A stretch of 64,000 nt of DNA from Monilinia fructicola. Lineage: Eukaryota > Ascomycota > Leotiomycetes > Helotiales > Sclerotiniaceae. A model generated the notes under the pieces. That model was given only the letters and a program-made list of their open reading frames with translations. It did no database searches and was not told where the DNA came from. Location: positions 1,675,001 through 1,739,000 of the forward strand of contig VICG01000014.1 of NCBI GenBank assembly GCA_008692225.1, given 5' to 3'. This document shows positions 1 to 11,604 of this stretch, piece after piece (the first letter of the stretch is position 1; each line of letters begins with the position of its first letter). The translations under genes were made by a program, and so were the position numbers.

Positions 1-2301
1 TCTTTTTGATGCATACAAAAGAGAAGCTTCAAGGGTATGTTCTTCTTCTTTCGTCCCTTTTCATTCTATCCATCTTCTGATGTTCCCTCTTCTCTTCTGA
101 TACAAATGCATGGTTGAAAGAAATCTGAATGTCACTTCAACCAAGGGAAGGGAAGGCAAGGGAGGTCAAGGGAAGGGAAGAAAAGAAAAGATATCTATAT
201 TTATATATTTATCTATTTTAAGCTTCACCTGACTTGGCGTTATTCTTTTCGCTACACACACCCATAACACTCATGACACTTATAACACTTACTACACACT
301 ACTTATATTCTACTTACTCTTTACTCTACTTTCATATCTCAATTGATCAATTGATTTACAATAGAGTAAAGTAGACTAAAGAAAGAAAGTTGAAGAGGGA
401 AAGAAAGAAAGAATGAATGAAAGAAATAAAGAAACGAAAGCAATAACAATAAAAAAAAATTATTAAAAGGTCCTTTTCAATTAACACTCTTCTTCTTTTA
501 GTCATTCAAACAACAATATGGACTTTCTCAACATCTTTCAGATTCACCAGAGATGGGAGTTTTTGGCCCCATAGAACCAAGAAATAGAACTATTCCGATT
601 ATTACTTCGCCGCCTCAGCAACCTCCCAGCAATAGTGAGGATCCAGAAATTGTTCGAAAACATCAATTGGAAGAAGATTCAAATTCAAATTCAAATTTAA
701 ATGGTCCACCAGGCAAGAAACCTCGACTTACCAATGGTTATGAAAATGGAATTTCAAATGGGATCTCGAACGGGAACGGAACGGGAACGGGAATGGGAAT
801 GGGAATGGAAACGTACAGTCAGGTGGAATTACTATGAATCAGCTTCAACACCCATGGAAATCGATGGTGATCAAATGGAGATGGTCACGCTTATCCATCA
901 CCCGAACAACTACCATCACCAATTGTCGTCACAAATGGACCTGAAAAAGGTACTCAAATAGATAAAGTTTCAGAACTCAGTACTGAAACGATATATCTAG
1001 ATTTGTTGGACGATAACTCATCAAAATCGACCGTTTTATTGCATTGCGAATGGAATCCAAGAATACCAAAGATATTGGCTGCTGCGGGTACTGATTCATT
1101 AGCTCGGATGTGGGACCTTTCACGTACGGTGGCCGATCAAACCAACGGAACCCATCCTTTTCCTTCTCCTCTGGGTTTGAATGGAAATGATAGGTTTCCA
1201 CCGTGTGCTCATCTCCTCGAACCTCTTGCTCCTCCAGACACATATGTCAATGCCCTCACCTGGTCATCGGATGGTCGCTATATTCTTGTTGCTAGTGAGA
1301 GCCCAGAGTTGTTTTCAAACGTAGCTGTTTGGTCTGAAAAAGGTCAACAATTGCATACCTCGGCCCCATCGGCAACTTCGGTTATTTCACTGAAATGGAA
1401 TTTCTCGAATACATTGTTCTTGTCAGTCTCTACCGAAGGAAGGGACACAACAGGAACTGTTTTTACCATCACTTCGATGACTGACTTTCGAACCATACAA
1501 CATGTTTTGCCACATCATAACGTAGCCGAACACCCACTAGAAGCTGTATGGACGAGTGATGAAGATTTTGTCGTATGTGGGGGAGATCTTCTCATGCATT
1601 TCGAATTTCCGATGGAGTTATTACTTTTGAGAGGAAGTTTGAGACTCGCGAGGATCATCAATTGTCGAAGATCACTTATGACCCTATTTCAAGGTTACTC
1701 GCCACTGGCAGTGAAAATGGTGTTATTGACGTCAGTATTGCCATGGTTAATTTATTTCATTACTAATCTCTTTTTAGATATGGGATGAACAAGGTCATTC
1801 TCGAACATTTAACGCTCATACTGGACTGATTACTTCTCTTTTATGGCAACCATTACAACCTCCTAACGCAGTGAATGAGACTAGTGAAAGATTATTAGCA
1901 TCATCGAGTGAAGATGGAGCCATTAGTATTTGGAACGCTAGATCATTGGAAACCAAGCAAAAATGCTCAATGACCATTGGATCATCTAGTGTTTTGGCAC
2001 TTTCATTCACTCCAGATGGAGCATTTATAGCGGGTGCTACTAGCGATCGAGTTCTCATTTGGAAAAGTCGAAGATACTCACCTTCCTCGAGCAAGATGGG
2101 ATAGACCAACTGGAAATGGTTGTCAAACACCACAGTCAAGTGACTCAATTCCAGATGAGGATGAGCATGTTTTGAGTTGGATGCTCATGGTCAAAAGTTG
2201 GCTTATGGTTGTAGTAGTGTGGTGGGTGTATCTTGTTTTTTTTTTTTTTTGAATTATACTGATTTGTTTTATAGTTGGCAGTCATTAATTTCAGTCGTTG
2301 A
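1..2301 (+). CDS. SIF2: SIF2/TBL1-like WD40 co-repressor subunit (5' end outside window, frame interrupted)
   Basis: C-terminal part of a WD40 beta-propeller protein of the Sif2/TBL1 type, a nuclear subunit of Set3/Hos2 (SMRT/N-CoR-like) deacetylase complexes. Exons read as 1-34, 502-1730, 1778-2221 and 2275-2301. Introns have GT..AG ends, with TACTAAT at 1761-1767 in the second. The first 11 residues (LFDAYKREASR) would follow a LisH domain upstream of the window. A Ser/Asn/Gly-rich linker follows (residues from about 553). WD repeats then start near LLHCEWNPRIPKILAAAG and include ARMWDLS, ISIWNAR and VLIWK. The frame breaks about six times: near 780, 852, 873, 1597, 2065 and 2179. Each break is explained by one base too few or too many in or next to a short homopolymer, and the WD sequence stays recognisable on both sides. 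I infer sequencing error rather than a pseudogene. The family call is good. Orthology to SIF2 rather than another TBL1-like protein is an inference. Confidence 0.75.
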
Positions 2302-3250
2302 TCATGGGACGAGAACCCGGTTGAATTCAAGAATAGTATAAGAATTTGCTCGATATATTTCTCCATTGGTTTGAAGGCAACAAAGATGCCAGGAGATCTT
2401 GAGTAACTTGACTTGCTCAATTGGATGATGGAGTACATCAGATGCATGTCTGCTGTATGGGATAGATGAAATGGTGGTTGATAGATCGATCGTACATCTC
2501 ATGGCAGTCTACCATTGTACAGAATCATCAAATTCAAGGTATGGAGTTGCGGAGAATAAATGTATGAGTGGAGTCTGGAGTTTACAAATCAAGATAAGAT
2601 CAAGGAGTATCCGACATGGACGAATGGATACCGCATACGCAAATATTTATTCGAAGACCTATACGAGGTTGACGAGGGAAGGCCGGACGTGTCGAGGTAC
2701 GATTGATGATTATATATGTGTATGATAGAAATGTTAGGGGTTTGAGGAGTTGGGCGCATTACTAAAGGGGGATGATCTTAGTGATTAGAGTGGTTGGGAG
2801 TTATAAGGTAGGATAGGATTGTTTTGGAATGGACTGGACTGGAATGGGATAAGATGGATGGGTTAAAAGAATTGGGGAGGGGGTGTGCTTTAAGTATTTG
2901 TAGAATTATATTGAATGGATGAGTTTCCAGGATAGGAAGGGAAGAAGAGGATGAGGGGAAATGAAGGTGAAGGGAGGAGAGAAGAGGGAGATGTGGAGGT
3001 ATGGAATGCAATTTAGTGATGGTCTCAAAGTTTCAACAAGATTCAAGAGCATTAAAGACAGGAAGGGGAAGATATTGAAGAAGATTGAAGGGATAATGGG
3101 GAGTGGGGTGGGGGGTGAGGGGGGAGAGGAGGTGAAGATAGGAATTCAAAAATAAATGAATCGAATTGAGAGTTGCAGCTGTGATGAGACATGAGATTTA
3201 AGGCTAAAGAATTCAATCATGATATATGCATATAGGTATGTTTATTTGTA

Positions 3251-3325
3251 TATGTTATATGTTATATGTTATATGTTATATGTTATATGTTATATGTTAT
3301 ATGTTATATGTCATATGTTATATGT
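3251..3325. repeat. 7-bp tandem repeat (TATGTTA)n
   Basis: About ten head-to-tail copies of a 7-bp unit, with a few substitutions near the 3' end. Confidence 0.9.
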
Positions 3326-3439
3326 TTATATGTGTAGTAAACGTACATATGTATACATGTACTTGTGTACCTAGGTAGTCAGTCATGTACGGTGATTATA
3401 ACCTTGAAGAGATGAGAATATTTGAGGATTTGTTTGGTT

Positions 3440-3790
3440 TGAGGGGGCGGGGTGGGGTGGGGTGGGGTGGGTGCCGGGGAGGGGGGGGGGTCGGGGGTGG
3501 ATTTTATGGTTTTTTATGGTTTTTTTATGGTTTTTATATGGTTTTATTTATGGTTTTTTATGGTTTTTGTTTATATATGTAGGTGTTTTGTAGGTGTTTT
3601 GTAGGTGTTGTATTTATTTAGGGTTTTTAGGGGGAGGGGGAGGGGGATGGGGGGATGGGGAAGAGGAGGAGGAGGAGGATGGAGGATGGGAGGATGGGAT
3701 GGAGGGAATGGAGGGATGGAGGACGGAGGGACGGAGGGATGGGAGGATGGGACGGAGGACGGAGGGACGGAGGGACGGAGGCTTGGTGAT
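3440..3790. repeat. G-rich and GGA/ATGG tandem tract
   Basis: Runs of GGGG separated by one or two bases (about 3445-3492) give quadruplex potential on the + strand. Short TTTTATGG repeats follow to about 3570, then GGA/GGAC repeats at 3640-3782. Confidence 0.75.
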
Positions 3791-4285
3791 GGAATGGGAA
3801 TCTGTATTTGTATTTATTTGTACTTGTAGATGGGATTTGTAGATGGGATTTATAAGTAGAATATATATAGAACTACTGAGTACCTAGGTAGTTAGTTGGT
3901 TGGTTGGTTGGTTGTATGGATATACTAGGTAGATATATTAGGTAGATATACTAGGTAGATATAGAGATATAGAGATATAGAGATATATAGATATATAAAT
4001 ATAAAATTATATATATATAATAGTAGTTAATTAATACATGGATTGATAGATACATTATCCCATCTAGTATATTAGGATGTATATCCCTTATCCTATGTAC
4101 TTACCTAAGTAGGTAGGTATATTCTATACCCAACATCCAACATTCAATACCGGACATCAGATATTAGATATTGGATATTAAAAAAACAAGAATAAGAATA
4201 AAAACACAAACAAAAACAAAAACAAAAACACAAAAGTAAAAATAAAAATAAAACGCCACCTCTATATTTCATGGGGGAAGCTTTA

Positions 4286-4523
4286 GGATGGATGGATGGA
4301 TGGATGGATGGATGGATGGTTCTCTAATTATCCCATCGTTGGCGGCCGTAAGGTAAGGAAGGTATTGAAAGGTAATTAATGTGATGATGGAGCTACTCGA
4401 GTAGATAGACAAATAGATAGATAGACAGATAGACAGATAGACAGATAGACAGATAGACAGATAGACAGATAGACAGACAGATAGATAGATCGATCGATAC
4501 CATAGCTAGAATATACTCGCTAA

Positions 4524-4554
<31 letters not shown>
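4286..4554. repeat. Cluster of tetra- and octanucleotide microsatellites
   Basis: Three arrays lie close together: (GGAT)n at 4286-4319, an 8-bp GATAGACA array at 4403-4490, and (CTGC)n at 4523-4554. Confidence 0.9.
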
Positions 4555-7500
4555 ACCTACTTCAATCAGATTTTTAGGTTGGGGATTGAAGGAGGGGGGG
4601 GTGGTGATGGATAGGATAGGGTTGGGTTTGGTGATGTTATCTATAGGGAGTTAGATATTGTGGGGTTGATGGTTGATGGCTGTATGTATGTATGTATGTA
4701 TATCTGGGGAGGTATTTGGGTATGTATGATGATTTGATCTCATCTCTTTTCATTTGATCAGATACGATTTCATGGGTGGAGGATGGATGTGATTTATGTG
4801 GTGTATACAGTAGTAGCCCGAGTGATGTAATATGTGTTGTGCCGCGGGAGGCGCGGGGGATGGTTGGGTTTGGTGGGTTTGTGGGGGGCGGAGAGGGGGA
4901 AAGGGGGGGGGTTGGAGGGAATTGGGAGAGAGGGGGGACTGAGGGGGTGGGTTGGAGGTTGGAGGTTGAAGGTTGAAGGTTAGAGGTTTAGGGTTGAAAA
5001 TTCAGGGTTGAATAAGGTTAAAGGCTCAAGGCATTCGGAGGTTTCCTCGTCTCGTAGTCTCGTAGAGCTCATCGAAATAAACGACGATGAATTTCAGAAT
5101 GGGTGAAAGGGTAAAGGATGAAGGTTAAGGGTTGAAGCTTGATTGGCGGAATGGGCGATAGATGGAAGAAAGGGAAAAATGCTGGAAGATGCGATTGTTA
5201 GTAGTGACGATGATGGGAACAGTATGTATTGACGAGAGTACACAGGGAGAGGATAGTGTAGCTGGAGGTGCTAATTAGAGTAGAGATTGAAGTTGAATGC
5301 GATTGAGGTGCTCGAGGACGCAGGAGTATGGTGCTGAGCATGACAGACGATTCTTAGATGATGACCAGATGATGGTCAATAATTAACGGTTTCATGACGG
5401 TAAGGTCAGTCGTGTTCACGCTGGTGATTGAATTCGCCAGCTACATTCGCGGATACTGATGCAAGTCAGAGAAGTCATGTTCACGGGTTTGTAAGGAAGG
5501 TTAGATGAAGGATACCACCCTATTGTACTATGGTGAGATGGTGAGATGGTGAGTTGCGCTCAAGATGCGCGGGGCGAGAGCTGAAACATGGGGTTGTGTT
5601 TGAATCGCTGTGGCGAATCGTTGTTGGGTGGGTGGCATGTATCATGTATCATGTATCATGTATCATATAACAATCCATGGAGACCAATGCAACCAACACC
5701 TTAGGTATCCACGAATCCAGCGAGCGATCTACTGAGCCATCATCACGTGGACATCCCATTCTCTCATTCCACATCCCGTCTGAGGATTCGTGCATATCCA
5801 TCGATATCCAAATCAAGCTACATCTACATCTACATCGACATCGACATCGACATCGACATCCACGGAGTACACAGTCCACCCCACCGCACCGAAATCAAGT
5901 TTTCCAGATCAGGGTCTCCCCCCTCAAAACCTTACGGTATTGTATCGCAGCAACCATCACGTGCGCAGCAAACCTCACCGAACTCACCTAACCCATCCCC
6001 CACTCCTGTGCCACGCAAGGGTGTCCCTGGATTATAACGATCCGCTGTCGAGAGTGGTGAGCTTGGCCAAGCTTGGCCAGCCATGTCTTACGTGGGTGGT
6101 TGCCGGCATGTTCAATACAGTACTGTATGTACTGTTTTTTTTTCCCCGATTGTTCCGATCGTATGATTTGGGGAATTGGGGAGATTTGGGTGGTTTGCTC
6201 TTGGTGTGTGTGTACTGTAGTGCGGGTTGGGTTTCGGGGGTACGGTATACTGTAAGTTGTTGATGTGTTGATGTGTTGGGTGGAGGAGGTGGGCTGTATT
6301 GTGCAGTAGGTATTGTGTGGTTATACAGTATTTGTGGTTGGGTTTGGTGGGTTGGTGGGTGAGGGAGACGATGCGACAGTGAAATGGAACCTGGATGAGA
6401 TTTCAAGATGGAGATGGAGATGGAGATGGAGATGCTGGCGTGACGTTGGATCGTGCAAACCGTGGATCGGAGTGAGAAAAGGAATGGAAGATGAGAAGGA
6501 AGCGCTGGTGTCTCTGTTCACGGGATCACATGAGGGAAGAGGAATGGATGCACACTGCACAGTTACCAGATACGATAACCGAGCCAGGAAAGAAAAATGG
6601 ATTCGGAATTATTGATTAGTGAGCCAAGGCTTGATTTGCCTTGATTGATGTTTGCAAGGTGCTTGCTTACATGCTTACATGCTTGCTTGCTTGTCATGTT
6701 TGTACTCCGTACGGAGTTTGAGCCACTCGTGCCACTCGTGCCACGAAAGCAAGCCACCCATCGTTAGATTTGGCATGGACTGGCAGATGGTTGTGACTGT
6801 GGCTGAGCATGGACGGGAACATACATGCGTGTGATGGAAAGCCACAAAAATGAGGTTAGGAGATGATTGGGGGCCAAGTGGCATGTGATGATTAAGATTG
6901 TTTCTGGTACAATGTACAGTAGTAGTTTGTGATATCAGGGTACAGAGGGGAAAGGGAAGATTCTTGTGGGTTTGGTGGTGAGATTGGTGTGGGAAGTGGC
7001 TATCTTGCGAGGGGTTCGAGGTGGGAGGTTGGCTTGTTTTGGTATCGTTGGTGTTTGCGGGGATGGAGGGAAATCTAAGACTGGAGTTGGTGTTGCTTGC
7101 ATGGCATGACATGACATGACATGACATGGCATTACATGACATATCATAGATGATATGGCAAATCAAAATGATGAAAGGGGAGGCGGTAGTGTAGGCTTGA
7201 ATATGGGGTTTATTTATTGTAGATGAGGATTGTGGGAAATATATTGGAGAGACGGTGAGAACTGGAAAGAAAAGGAAAGGATGGACATGAGATAAGTAGT
7301 TACATGCCATTTTTACGACTTGGGTTTGGGTTTGGGTTTGGCATGTGTGTATGTAGGTACTGTAGTAGGTAGGAATGGATGGATATGCAGAAGAACTTCG
7401 CTTCTGTAGGAGATGCATATGCGTCGGGTTTGTGCAGGGGAAGAAGGTAACTATCTACAAAGTATACTGTCCTGCAATGTACACCGGAGATACGTGAGGC

Positions 7501-8076
7501 CATTTGGATTGCAATAGCAAATGATGATTGATGAAGGGACGTTGTATGTATGTATGTATGTATACGGAAAGGAAGAGAATGAGAGGGATTGAAGGATGAG
7601 TGAGAAGAAAAGATATTTGAGTGCAAGTTCGTACTGTACAGCAAGGACGGTAAGTACCCAAGTATGTCTGTACTCCGTACATTCACAGCTTAAAAGACGA
7701 TCATCTCTCTGTCAAGGAACTCAAATGGAGAATAATTGCAAGGCAAACAACCGCAGTGGATATGTCATCAACCAAGCTTCTGTTCCATATTATTCAATCC
7801 TTATGATGCGGGGGAGAAAAGGTTAGAAGAGTCAAGAGTTCAAGTTAAGTTTGGTTAATCAAAGCAAAGGATGTAGAAACATATAGTTTACGCCCAACTT
7901 TTTCATTTGAAACAACCTTAATGTAAATGGGGATGTTGATCGAACTTGGGAAATATAAAGCGAGTAAGTGGAAAAACGGGAGGATCCTGAGTCATGGACG
8001 GACATGATGATAGTTTTATTGGGAATGCGTGATTAGATCATCGATTGATGGATGGAAAGATATTCTGTGGACATTT

Positions 8077-8160
8077 TGTTGTTGTTGTCGTCGTTGTTGT
8101 TGTTGTGGTCGTTGTGGTCGTTGTGGTCGTTGTCGTCGTTGTCGTCGTCGTCGTTGTTAT
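8077..8160. repeat. Imperfect GTT/GTC trinucleotide array
   Basis: About 28 trinucleotide units alternating GTT, GTC and GTG. It gives long Val, Thr or Leu frames that I treat as artefacts of the repeat. Confidence 0.9.
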
Positions 8161-9140
8161 TATTGAGTATCTACTTAGTAACCATCTACATATATATACT
8201 CGAGTATATATGTATATATATGTATTCATGGATGTATATGTATACTCTGTATATACATACATATATATCCATCCATCATATATACATCTCCCTCCGTATA
8301 TCCCATCCGGAAAAATAACATAATAATGCCGATTAGAGGCTGCCCGCACGGCTGCACTGCGGTAGACGGCTGTCTGTCAGATATCTCTTTTTTTTTCAAT
8401 TGCTTAATCAAGATGGTGAGCTCATATGGACCGAGAGAGGGAATAGGGGGTGTGATATAATGTGGAGGTTTCGGGGTATGGGTTAGGTTGATGTGGGTAT
8501 CCGGATGGTTGCGAATAGGTGAAGTAGTTGAGGGATGAGGGTAAAACTGATGAGTATTTGAACCTAATTCAATGAATTGTTTGAATGGATTGAGATGATC
8601 ATCTAGATTGAGGTGAATGATCGAAGTGAGTTGAATGTTTGAACTGAGATGGATGTTTCAATGGACATATATATGTTGAACTGAGATGAAGGTTCACCTA
8701 TTTCTAATCGTTCCGATGGAAACAATTGGATTGTTCTATCTGAAATAATTATTTTTACTCATATATACCTAGGTAAATATAACATATATGATCCTTCCAA
8801 CGCAAACAATGGTTCCTTTCAACCCAATCATCCCAACTATGATCATCTTTTTGGAACCTTTATCTTGATCATCAACTTTCAAATCATACGGCGTAGATGG
8901 CTAAACGTTGAAAGTGGAGAGATCATTTCTTCTCCCATTCATTATTAAATGTGATAAAACTAACCCGCGAAAAGGGAATGTTCACCGTTTATGATACCTA
9001 ACCAGGATTTTGAATAATGGTGTGCATACTTAGGTACACTTGGGAGATTTCTGCACAAGCGAGTTGATGTACAAGAGTGCGTGGTGGCACTGAATGGAAT
9101 GGATCCTGGTTCCATACCGATTTTGTTGTACTGTTTGAGG

Positions 9141-9260
9141 AGTGAGCAAGAGTGAGCAAGAGTGAGCAGGAGTGAGCAGGAGTGAGCACTGAGCAGGAGT
9201 GAGCACTGAGCAGGAGTGAGCACTGAGCAGGAGTAGACAGGAGTGAGCAGCAGTGAGCAT
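9141..9260. repeat. Minisatellite based on AGTGAGCA units
   Basis: Units of 10-18 bp built on AGTGAGCA(A/G)G and AGTGAGCACTGAGCAGG, repeated for about 120 bp. It creates overlapping open frames on the minus strand that do not look like protein. Confidence 0.85.
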
Positions 9261-11604
9261 GAACAGCTCAACTCATTGGCCTGGTCAAATTATGAATGCT
9301 TTCGATGCAACTGGTCAATACACAACACCCTTTCTCTCATGTCTTATAGGTAATTCGCAATGTACCTAGCATCTGCCAGATGAACATGGGCTTAATTAAT
9401 TCCGACAGGATTGATTGAGGCTGTGATACAGGACATACAGTACACAATATCTTACATACCGTGCGCATCTACCACACCAATGCATGACCTAATTATGGTG
9501 GATTGTGTTAAGACCGCCGCATCGCCCCTCTCATATCTTCTTGTATGAACGGATGAATAACTTTCTTTCTTTTCGTTTTCCAAAGCATCAGCCAGAAGAA
9601 GATCTATACAAGGTCCATACAATATCAAAAAGTTTAACTGATGTACGGCCCAGTACGGGTAACTGACGAATCCCACACGACACGACACGACACGACACGA
9701 CTATTTCCTAGATGTGATGCTTCAAATTTCCGTTGCCTCGGCGGCTTGTGGAACCTTCCCCATCCATCCAACCAACCATCCATCCAACCATCCATCCATC
9801 ATCAGTCAATCAATTAGATGATGCATCAAGGACTAAGCATTGAGGAATTCACAACCGAACCGGCTGAAGAATAACCTACCAGCACCATAATCACCCAACG
9901 ACCCCTGACACCACACCAAGCCTGTGCAGTGAGCACTGTCATCCATTTCGCGACCCCATTTCCGAATGCAACTGTAACCACCCATCCACAGTAGTGCACA
10001 CCATCTCAACTGGCGAAACTGGCTTACACTGAGCACCCACACCTTGTTTTTATATTTGGTTGATTTCAAGCCTCCACCACGCCGGGCTACCAGGGAAAAG
10101 AGAACACACGCAACCCCCCACAATATTGCCAAGCGACTGATTACCCACTTGGAATATCCCTTGAAAGGTTAAGACAATCAATGAATGGCTCTTGAGCTAT
10201 TAGCAAAGCCCTTTAGATCGGTTCGGAGGGTCAGTCGGCTCTTAAATAAATGGGCTGAGGCTGAGGATTAAAATTATACAGTACTCAAACGGGTCAAGGG
10301 CAAGACGATTTCCACTCGGAATATTTGGATTGGATCATTCCTTTCTTTTTCTCTAGCTGGCTTGGCGGCATACTTAAAATTCGGCGGCTGCAACAAAAAG
10401 CGGAGAAGGTCAATTCATGATATAGGGCCACCGATTAGCTGTTATCTAATACTTTGAAATTTGATCGGAGTTTTCCATTGTTAATGGATACTTCTTCTTT
10501 AGTCCTTCGGTCATTGGGGTAACTTCCTCATAGAGTTTAAGACTTACGAATTCTAATCTACCTAGCACAGTAGTCGTTACCTAGCAAAGGCACGAGTAAG
10601 TTATCCGAGGAGTTGGTGGATAGCAAGTGTAGCATCCTGTAGCAGAGCAGCATCGCATAGCATGGCATCGCATAGCAGCTACGCAAGGTCACATGTGTCG
10701 ATGTCATGTTTTGGAGATGGTTTCTTCTGTTGAGAGGAAAAAGCTCAGGTCATTCGCTAAGGACCAACGACGTATCCATTGGGTGGGATTATATTCGATG
10801 GACTATTTGAGATGCACAAAGAACTTAGGCTCGATGCGGTACTAAATCTTGGAATCTCCAAATCTTACATACCATTCGGGTTAGTCAAAGGTACGCTGAT
10901 CCCTTTTCCAGAGCGAACACATTAGATCAAAGGCTAATCCCGCAGTTTATTCGTATAAAGTAATCCCCTTATCAGTTTAGCTTCCTTAGCCGTCTCCAAA
11001 CGTTTTTAGGTTCGCTTGATATCATCTCGTGAAATCTTATTATCCCTGTATGTGGAACTGTAAGTATTTTAGTATTAGCTCTGGGTTAGGGTTGGTACTA
11101 GCGCGAAATCGCAAAAGCAAGTGCTGTCCGTCCGTCATCTCAAATGTAGAAGAATCTTTCATTTTCAACTGGGCCAAAGTGCGAAACGAAAGAGACACGA
11201 CTCTTCATAACGACCACAACCCATCACAATTTATCTTTGCATGTATGGAACTGTGACTTTGAAACTTGCTTACATAGATAGCTTCGAATCAGCCTTCACT
11301 ACATATCCCACTAAAGCCCGAACTCCCATTTTTTAGCCCTGGTACGCCACATTGGTCGTCGTCAATCGAAGCTTTTCGGTCGCATCACCCTCGACTACAA
11401 CTTCATTTTCTACAACGTCGACATAGGGGATCCGAGATAAGGGTTCCTGCCTCTGTCAAAACAATTGTTGCTAGTGATCTTGAAGATTGGTCGGGCGAGA
11501 GATACCATTTGCCAAGCCGTTGTTATTGAAGTGGTTGGGCGCGTCATCGCCAGCACATCTCTACGGCACAAACCTATCTCTGCGATCGCATGCTATAATC
11601 ACTG

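Larger units (their letters stand above)
2302..11604. other. 9.3 kb intergenic region rich in simple repeats
   Basis: No convincing gene on either strand: open frames here are short, start at non-ATG codons, or follow simple repeats. The region holds many micro- and minisatellites (the main ones are listed separately), G-rich tracts near 3440-3790 and 4880-4960, and copies of two recurrent palindromic motifs: TACCTAGGTA at 3368, 3881 and 8766, and TACTCCGTA at 6703 and 7672. The last kilobase or so must include the promoter and leader of the CYC8 gene. Confidence 0.6.

Noticed and set aside
4403..4490. Direct repeats of 8 bp considered as a CRISPR-like array
   Set aside because: There are no spacers; it is a plain microsatellite, and the organism is a eukaryote.
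7317..7343. (TTTGGG)n suggesting interstitial telomere sequence
   Set aside because: The fungal telomere unit is TTAGGG; this is only three to four TTTGGG units on one strand.
8038..8349. Long poly-Thr or poly-Val open frames on both strands
   Set aside because: They arise from the GTT/GTC trinucleotide array.
9833..10132. 99-codon minus-strand frame with hydrophobic start
   Set aside because: It starts at TTG, lacks motifs, and sits in repeat-rich DNA.
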